Positions 30,209 through 35,801 of a stretch of 35,801 bases of DNA are shown piece after piece. Made by a program: the position numbers and the translations under genes. Source of the stretch: Candidatus Latescibacterota bacterium (lineage in GTDB: Bacteria; Latescibacterota; UBA2968; GCA-2709665); contig JAGWBX010000039.1 of NCBI GenBank assembly GCA_021295655.1, forward strand, positions 1-35,801. Reading direction: 5' to 3'. How positions within the stretch are numbered: the first letter of the stretch is position 1; each line of letters opens with the position of its first letter. The notes beneath the pieces are model-generated. The model saw only the letters and a list, made by a program, of their open reading frames with translations. It had not been told where the DNA came from and searched no databases.

Positions 30209-33200
30209 TCAGTCATCGCCCGTTTCAGACGCGACATCCCGCCCGTCGGTCGGCTGACGGCGGAACAGCGTGGCGACGGCGTGCCTGATGTCTTCCAGGA
30301 TGGCATAGGTGACGGGAACGAGAATCAGGATAACGGCGGTACCGAAGATGACGCCGAACCCCAGAGAGGTGGCCATGGGGATGAGCAACTGAGCCTGCAG
30401 GCTCTTTTCGAACAACAGCGGGGTGAGGCCGGCGAACGTCGTGAGCGACGTCAGGAGGATGGGCCGGAACCGCGCCATTCCGGACTCCCGGATGGCCTCC
30501 TGCAGACCCTTGCCCTCCTTGCGCCGGCGGTTGATGAAGTCCACCATCACCAAACTGTCATTAATAACCACACCCGACAGCGCGACCAGTCCGAAAATCG
30601 ACAGAATGGTAAGGTTGAGGCCCATGATGATATGCCCCAGCACGGCACCGACGAATCCGAAGGGGATCACGGCCATTATGATGAGCGGCTGAAGATAGGA
30701 GCGGAAGGGAATCGCGAGCAGGCCGAAGATCACGAAGAGGGCCATACCGAAGCTCCTTGACAGGCCCTCCATGGTCTCCTGCTGCTCTCTCTGTTCGCCT
30801 TCGAGGCTGAACCGGACGCGGGGGTGGGCCAGGACGATTGCCGGCAGCACGTTAGCGGTGACGTCCGCCAGGACCTCGTTGGCGTTGGTTCTGCTCTCAT
30901 CCACGTCTGCGGTGACGCTGACGATACGCTGCCGGTCGGTACGGCGGATGGCGGCGTAACCCCGTCCCGGTTCCGTCCGTGCGGCGACCGAAAAGGGCAC
31001 TTCAACGCCTTCCGGCGTGCGCAAACGCATGGTCTCCAGGTTGTTCATCGACCGCCGCTCGCTCTGGGGATAGCGGACCATCACCCGAACGTCGTCCCTT
31101 CCCCGCTGAATGCGCTGCGCCTCCTCGCCGTAGAACGCCTGTCTGACCTGCCGGGCGAGGTCTGACATGGTCAGACCCAGCAGATGCGCCTCTTCGGTGA
31201 GGGCAAGTTTCACTTCCTTCTTGCCGGGGCGAAACGAGTCCGCGATATCCAGGACACCCGGGTACTCGGCAAGCCTGGTCTTGAGTTTCTCCGCGGCGGT
31301 CCGGAGTTCGGCGTAATCCGGACCGGTAAGCTGGATATTGATTGGTTCGCCCACGGAAAAGAGCGAAGAGGTGAACGTCAGCTCCGTTGCATCGGGAATG
31401 GGTCCGGCCAGTTCGCGCCAGCGTCTGGCGATTTCGATGCTGCTGACGCTCCGCTCCTCGGCCGGCGTGAGCTCGATGTTGACTTCGCCCAGGTGGGCGC
31501 CGGAGTAGGAGGCGTTTCGTCCGCGGTTTTCACGCTGTGCCGCCCGAAGTGGCTGGTCCCCTACCAGCGCGAGCATGTGGGTGAAAATCTTCTCGTCGGT
31601 TTCCAATTCCAGTTCCCGCTGCAACCGGATCGCGGATGACTCCAGACGACGCACGACCCGGGCGGTTACCTCGGCGGGAGTACCCTGAGGCATGGTGAGG
31701 ATCGCCGCCACGTTGTCGGCCGGGACCTGGGGAAGAAACACGAAGCCGATCCAGCCTCCCAGAATGAGTCCCGCCGTAAGGGTCAGCGCGGCCACCCCCA
31801 CGGACGCGCTCAGGTATCGCCACGCCAGGCATCGTTCGAGAAAAGGACGGTAGGCCTGGTGGATGATCCATTCCAGACGGGATGAAAAGCCGTCTCGAAA
31901 CCGCCTCAAGAACCCGCCGATGCGGGTGGTTGTTTTCTTTTTTTCGCGCAATTTGGCGTGCGCCAGGTGGGCGGGCAGGATGAACAGGGATTCAACCAGC
32001 GAGAAAACCAGCGTCAGAATGACGATCTCCGGGATCAGCCTCATAATCTTGCCGGAAGCGCCCGGGACCATCAGCAGGGGTGAAAACGCCGCAATAGACG
32101 TCAGAATCGCAAAGGTGACCGGCACGGCCACTTCCTGGGCGCCTGCGATGGCGCCGCGCAGGCCGCGCTCGCCCTGCTGGAACCTGCGGTAGATATTTTC
32201 ACCGACGACAATGGCGTCGTCGACGACGATGCCCAGCACCACGATGAACGCAAAAAGCGAGATCAGGTTGATGGAGGCGCCAATGGTCGGCATCATCGCG
32301 ATGGCGCCCAGGAAGGAGATGGGGATCCCCAGGGCGATCCAGAAGGCCAGGCGGAGCCTCAGGAACAGCGCCAGGATGACGAGGACGAGAATGAAGCCAC
32401 CACGGCCGTTTTTCAGCATCAGGTTAAGCCGGCCCTCGAGAATCCTGGAGAAATCCGAGTAAACCGTAAGTGAAATACCTTCAGGCATGCGGGATTCAGC
32501 CGACTCGATGTACTCCTTGACTTTGCGGGAAATGTCGAGCGCGTCCTGTTCGCCCACACGGAAGACCTGTACCATCACGCCCGGTTCCAGGTCGAACCTT
32601 CCTGAAATGTCCGCGTCGGCGAATCCGTCCACAACCGTGGCCACGTCCCCCACGGTGAGCGTGGCGCCGTCCGGCCGCGTACGCAAAACGATACGCTCAA
32701 AGGCCGCGCCCCGGTAGGCCTGCCCTTTTGTGCGGAGCAGGATCTCGCCGCCTTGCGTCTTGATGGCGCCGCCGGGCAGATCGAGCGAGGAACGGCGCAC
32801 TGCCCTGACGACTTCGTCGAAGGTGAGGTTGAAGCGCCGAAGCGCGGCTTCCGAGACTTCAATGGAGACCTCGTACGGGCGCGCGCCGCTCAATTCCGCC
32901 TGGGTAATTCCCGGAATGGCGGTAATCTCGTCCCGCACCTGTTCGCCCAGATATTTCAGGGTGACCTCGTCGGCGTTGCCCGATACGGCCACATTGATCA
33001 CCTGGCGGCGCAGCACCACTTCCTGGATGGCAGGTTGTTCGGTTTCGTCCGGGAACGTGTCAATTGCGTCGACGGCGGACTTGACGTCCTCCAGGACTCT
33101 GCGCGCATCGGTTCCGGGCACAAGCTCGATATTCACGCTGCCCCGGTTTTCGGATGCCGTGGAACGGATACGCTTGATGCCTTCGATACTCTGAACGGCC

Positions 33201-33409
33201 TCTTCGATCCGCACGCAGACGCCCTCTTCCACTTCCTCGGGCGCCGCCCCGCGATAGATCACGGAAACCGAAACGACGTCGGCAGAAAACTCCGGAAAGA
33301 TCTCCAGTTCGATGGCGCCGATGGTGATCAGCCCGCTGGCCAGGATAACGACCATGAGCAGATTGGCGGCGACGCTGTTCTCGGCGAACCAGGCGATTGC
33401 GCGATTCAT
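30209..33409 (-). CDS. RND-family efflux permease (HAE1/AcrB type)
   Basis: This is a 1066-residue inner-membrane proton antiporter of the resistance-nodulation-division superfamily. It begins with the first helix (NRAIAWFAENSVAANLLMVVILASGLI), has a large periplasmic loop, helices 2-6 with GIVVDDAIVVGENIYRRFQQG (the two Asp are the proton-relay residues of helix 4), a second loop, and the C-terminal helices with LVALSGVVINDSLVMVDFINRRR. It works with the adaptor and outer-membrane factor encoded upstream to pump substrates out of the periplasm; the substrates cannot be read. Its ATG overlaps the adaptor stop by four bases (ATGA), with AAGGAGGGG inside the adaptor's 3' end. Confidence 0.95.
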   Translation of the reverse strand: MNRAIAWFAENSVAANLLMVVILASGLITIGAIELEIFPEFSADVVSVSVIYRGAAPEEVEEGVCVRIEEAVQSIEGIKRIRSTASENRGSVNIELVPGTDARRVLEDVKSAVDAIDTFPDETEQPAIQEVVLRRQVINVAVSGNADEVTLKYLGEQVRDEITAIPGITQAELSGARPYEVSIEVSEAALRRFNLTFDEVVRAVRRSSLDLPGGAIKTQGGEILLRTKGQAYRGAAFERIVLRTRPDGATLTVGDVATVVDGFADADISGRFDLEPGVMVQVFRVGEQDALDISRKVKEYIESAESRMPEGISLTVYSDFSRILEGRLNLMLKNGRGGFILVLVILALFLRLRLAFWIALGIPISFLGAIAMMPTIGASINLISLFAFIVVLGIVVDDAIVVGENIYRRFQQGERGLRGAIAGAQEVAVPVTFAILTSIAAFSPLLMVPGASGKIMRLIPEIVILTLVFSLVESLFILPAHLAHAKLREKKKTTTRIGGFLRRFRDGFSSRLEWIIHQAYRPFLERCLAWRYLSASVGVAALTLTAGLILGGWIGFVFLPQVPADNVAAILTMPQGTPAEVTARVVRRLESSAIRLQRELELETDEKIFTHMLALVGDQPLRAAQRENRGRNASYSGAHLGEVNIELTPAEERSVSSIEIARRWRELAGPIPDATELTFTSSLFSVGEPINIQLTGPDYAELRTAAEKLKTRLAEYPGVLDIADSFRPGKKEVKLALTEEAHLLGLTMSDLARQVRQAFYGEEAQRIQRGRDDVRVMVRYPQSERRSMNNLETMRLRTPEGVEVPFSVAARTEPGRGYAAIRRTDRQRIVSVTADVDESRTNANEVLADVTANVLPAIVLAHPRVRFSLEGEQREQQETMEGLSRSFGMALFVIFGLLAIPFRSYLQPLIIMAVIPFGFVGAVLGHIIMGLNLTILSIFGLVALSGVVINDSLVMVDFINRRRKEGKGLQEAIRESGMARFRPILLTSLTTFAGLTPLLFEKSLQAQLLIPMATSLGFGVIFGTAVILILVPVTYAILEDIRHAVATLFRRQPTDGRDVASETGDD

Positions 33410-34665
33410 CCGGCCCCTCCTTCAGTCCGGGCGGGGACCGTGTTTTCCGGGTCGAGGACGCGTACCTGCATCCCCTCCACAACGGCGTCCAGCGTGGATA
33501 TGCAGACCCGCTCACCTCCGTCGAGGCCGGAACGGATGAGGGCATTCTCCGCTTCAAGCCTCAGCAGATCGACGCCACGAAAACGCAACCGGCTGTCCTC
33601 GTCGACGACAATGACCTGATTGGGCCCCCTGAGGGCCGTTCGGGGGACAACCGCGACCTCTCTTGCGACGCGTCCAAGGATTTCAACCTCGACGAACAGC
33701 CCGGAGAAGAGCGGCGCACGGTCCGGATCGTCGCCCTGGTCGTATGGCGCGTCGACGCGGGCGACCAGATTGACCATCCGCGTGCGGGCGTCGATCTCCC
33801 CTTCAATGCGTACGATTTCTCCCTCCCACGTGTGCGGCGACCCGGCGAAGACCGCATGTACCAACGCCTTCGGGCGGGTGCCGGGCTCGAGTTCGCTGCG
33901 AGCGTTGTAGACCAGATCCAGGTAGGCGAGTTGCTCATGCGGCACGGGCAGGCGGATCTCGGCGTAGTCCACGGCGTAGATGCGGGCAACGGGAGCGCCG
34001 GGATTGACGTACTGGCCCATGTCCACGATCTTGGACAGAACCCGCCCTTCGTACGGCGCGCGGATGCGGGTCCGTTCGAGCGCGAGACGGGCCTGTTCCT
34101 GGGATGCGCGCGCGGCATGCAGGGCGGCGCGGGCGTCGGCTAACTGGGGTTTCCGGAGGGCCAGGTCGGTGGCTTCACCGTTGCCCAGGCGCTGCCATTC
34201 CTGCCCGGCCAGTTCGGCTTCTTCCGTCTCCCGCGCCAGCCGCACCTCAGCCTGCGCGACCACCGCCCTCGCACGGTCGACGGCGAGTTCGTAGTCGCGC
34301 GGATCGATGGCGAGCAGTACGTCCCCGGCTTTGAAGAAACCGCCGTTTGCGAAGGCGGGAGAGACCCGGATAATCTGGCCGGCGACCTGTGAAACCAGGC
34401 TGGTTTTCGTACGTGGCGCAACCGTGCCCTGCGCGTTAACCGTCAGTTGAACATCTCTGATTTCCACAGGCATCGCCCGTACCAGCGGAGGCGGTACTTG
34501 CGGCGGCGCCACAACGACTTCGGAACGCGCGCTGATGAGGACGAATGCGCAAAGCGCTCCGAATGCGAGTACCGCTACCGGAAGCAGCGCCTTCGGATGC
34601 CGCCGGATCCAGCCGGACAGGCGCGGCGCATCCGGTCTCCTGCTTTGCAACGGTTTCAAGCTCAT
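33406..34665 (-). CDS. RND efflux periplasmic adaptor (membrane fusion protein)
   Basis: This is a 419-residue HlyD/AcrA-type adaptor. It has an N-terminal membrane anchor (LLPVAVLAFGALCAFVLISA, about 28-47) without a lipobox, then a barrel-sandwich hybrid domain (GTVAPRTKTSLVSQVAGQIIRVSPAFANGGFFKAGDVLLAIDPRDYELAVDRAR). A coiled-coil hairpin (about 125-195) contacts the outer-membrane factor, followed by the second half of the lipoyl-like domain (IRAPYEGRVLSKIVDMGQYVNPG) and beta-barrel and membrane-proximal domains. GGAAGGA precedes ATG 34665. Its stop overlaps the permease start, and only two bases separate it from the preceding outer-membrane gene. Confidence 0.93.
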   Translation of the reverse strand: MSLKPLQSRRPDAPRLSGWIRRHPKALLPVAVLAFGALCAFVLISARSEVVVAPPQVPPPLVRAMPVEIRDVQLTVNAQGTVAPRTKTSLVSQVAGQIIRVSPAFANGGFFKAGDVLLAIDPRDYELAVDRARAVVAQAEVRLARETEEAELAGQEWQRLGNGEATDLALRKPQLADARAALHAARASQEQARLALERTRIRAPYEGRVLSKIVDMGQYVNPGAPVARIYAVDYAEIRLPVPHEQLAYLDLVYNARSELEPGTRPKALVHAVFAGSPHTWEGEIVRIEGEIDARTRMVNLVARVDAPYDQGDDPDRAPLFSGLFVEVEILGRVAREVAVVPRTALRGPNQVIVVDEDSRLRFRGVDLLRLEAENALIRSGLDGGERVCISTLDAVVEGMQVRVLDPENTVPARTEGGAG

Positions 34666-34667
34666 GT

Positions 34668-35801
34668 CTACAGTCCTTCCGTTGGCGTTGTCAACGTTGT
34701 CGAAGCCGTTCTGCGGGGACCCGCGAAACCCCCGCCCAGGGCCAGGTGCAGGTTGACCCGGTTCTCCAGGCGCTGCCGGCGTACGGCGATGAGCTGGCTT
34801 TCGGACGCGTAAGCTCCGCGCTGGGCATCCAGCATCGTATTCAGGTCCACCAGCCCTCCCGCGTACCTGTCTTCGGCCAGGCGGCGCGCGGCAAGGGCCT
34901 GTTCGGTTGCGGTTTCGAGTGCTGCCTGTCGTTTGGCCAGAAGGCTCTCCGCCGCGAGTGCGGTCTCGACTTCGGCACAGGCGGACAGCACGCTTTGAAC
35001 GTATGCGGAGACGGCCTGTTCGGATTGTGAAGCGGCCAACTGAATGCCGCCGCGAATCCGTCCGCCCTGAAAGAGGGGCTGCAGGATATTACCCGCCAGG
35101 TTCCACACGCTGAAGTCGCCGTTGAGAAGATTCTCCAGGTCCCTGCTGCTGGTGCCGGCGGAACCCGTGAGGCTGATGCGGGGATACAGCGCCCGCTTCG
35201 CCTGCGTATACCGGGAGTACGACGCCGCAAGCCTGCGTTCCGCCGCCATCAGGTCCGGCCGGCGGGACACCAGTTCGGCCGGAAGGCCGGCTGGAATCGC
35301 TTCCGGAAGTTCCGGCAGGTTCAGGCCGGGGCTGAGCGCGGCGGCGGGGTACCGGCCCAGAAGGACTTCGAGCCGTCGCCGGGTTCCGTCCAGAACGAGC
35401 CGGCGCTGCTGAAGGACGGCCTCGGCGCCCGCCAGGTCCGATAGCGTTCGGCGGAGGTCGAGCGCATGCCGCAAACCACGCCTGTATCGTTCCCGCACGA
35501 CCTCGCTGGAGGTCTTGAGGTTCTCTACCGTGGCTTCCGAAAGTTCAACCTGTCTGCGGGCTTCCACGGCGGCAAACCAGGTCTTCGCGGTCTGTCCGGC
35601 CAGCGAGAGCCGCGCGCCTCTGTGGTCCGCACGTGCGGCCTGGACGTCGGCCAGAGCGGCAGACGCGCCGGATCCCAGTCTGTTCCAGAGATCGAGTTCC
35701 CAGGAAACGTCGAGTGAGAGTCCAAAGCTGCTTGACGTTGACGTCAGAACGCCGTTTCCGGATCCAGGGATGGGCAGGCCGATGAAATTCTGTTTCCGGC
35801 G
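34668..35801 (-). CDS. TolC/NodT-family outer-membrane efflux factor (N-terminus outside window)
   Basis: The frame stays open from the stop at 34668-34670 to the end of the window, giving 377 visible residues and an absent start. The family is clear from SWELDLWNRLGSG near the window edge, VEARRQVELSEATVENLKTSSEVVRERYRRG, RPDLMAAERRLAASYSRYTQAKRALYPRISLTGSAGTSS and the repeated, mirror-like second-half helices of NodT-type proteins. It forms the trimeric outer-membrane channel of the pump. An internal GTG at 35567 is not the true start, because conserved sequence continues upstream of it. It is the first gene seen of the minus-strand operon: outer-membrane factor, adaptor, permease. Confidence 0.93.
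   Translation of the reverse strand, partial: RRKQNFIGLPIPGSGNGVLTSTSSSFGLSLDVSWELDLWNRLGSGASAALADVQAARADHRGARLSLAGQTAKTWFAAVEARRQVELSEATVENLKTSSEVVRERYRRGLRHALDLRRTLSDLAGAEAVLQQRRLVLDGTRRRLEVLLGRYPAAALSPGLNLPELPEAIPAGLPAELVSRRPDLMAAERRLAASYSRYTQAKRALYPRISLTGSAGTSSRDLENLLNGDFSVWNLAGNILQPLFQGGRIRGGIQLAASQSEQAVSAYVQSVLSACAEVETALAAESLLAKRQAALETATEQALAARRLAEDRYAGGLVDLNTMLDAQRGAYASESQLIAVRRQRLENRVNLHLALGGGFAGPRRTASTTLTTPTEGL

Overview
This is a GC-rich chromosomal window from what looks like an uncultured Gram-negative bacterium. The evidence for Gram-negative is a tripartite RND efflux system with a TolC/NodT-type outer-membrane factor. Phytanoyl-CoA-type dioxygenases, NHL and other beta-propellers, enolase-superfamily dehydratases and sulfatase remnants occurring together are typical of environmental genomes such as Latescibacterota or Poribacteria. 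That placement is inference from gene content; no rRNA or taxonomic marker was compared.

Layout. 1-1684: accessory zone with a dispersed MITE-like repeat, an orphan HicB-like antitoxin, a Phd/VapC toxin-antitoxin pair behind a consensus sigma-70 promoter and palindromic operator, and a palindrome-rich non-coding stretch. 1686-7134: metabolic singletons (Nudix hydrolase, cysteine synthase, Eis-like acetyltransferase, PhyH-family dioxygenase with a small unknown gene, NHL propeller), with a second copy of the repeat upstream of cysK. 7135-9825: a decayed ankyrin-repeat gene, radC, and a SAM hydroxide adenosyltransferase gene broken by a 133-bp partial tandem duplication plus a frameshift. 9839-18724: core carbon-metabolism block. 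A HAD phosphatase and a HAD-YvcK fusion point left. comF, a phosphofructokinase with pyrophosphate-type residues, gap, pgk, tpiA, secG and tRNA-Leu(GAG) point right, with clear promoters and terminators. 18918-27579: catabolic/accessory genes: enolase-superfamily sugar-acid dehydratase plus ThDP enzyme, lipoprotein-like esterase, EamA-type transporter, aquaporin, class I glutamine amidotransferase, a truncated sulfatase start and a large propeller protein. 27738-30060: third repeat copy, an SDR protein lacking the usual Tyr/Lys, and a DUF4143-type ATPase behind two identical-geometry inverted repeats. 30209-35801: RND pump operon on the minus strand (outer-membrane factor, adaptor, permease), running off the right end.

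The most distinctive points are the HAD-YvcK fusion with a paralogous free HAD beside the lower-glycolysis genes and a probable PPi-dependent phosphofructokinase; the three-copy repeat that each time ends shortly before a gene start; and several recently broken genes (SAM hydroxide adenosyltransferase, ankyrin protein, sulfatase). I found no CRISPR array, prophage or full insertion sequence, and no clearly undescribed multi-gene defence system.
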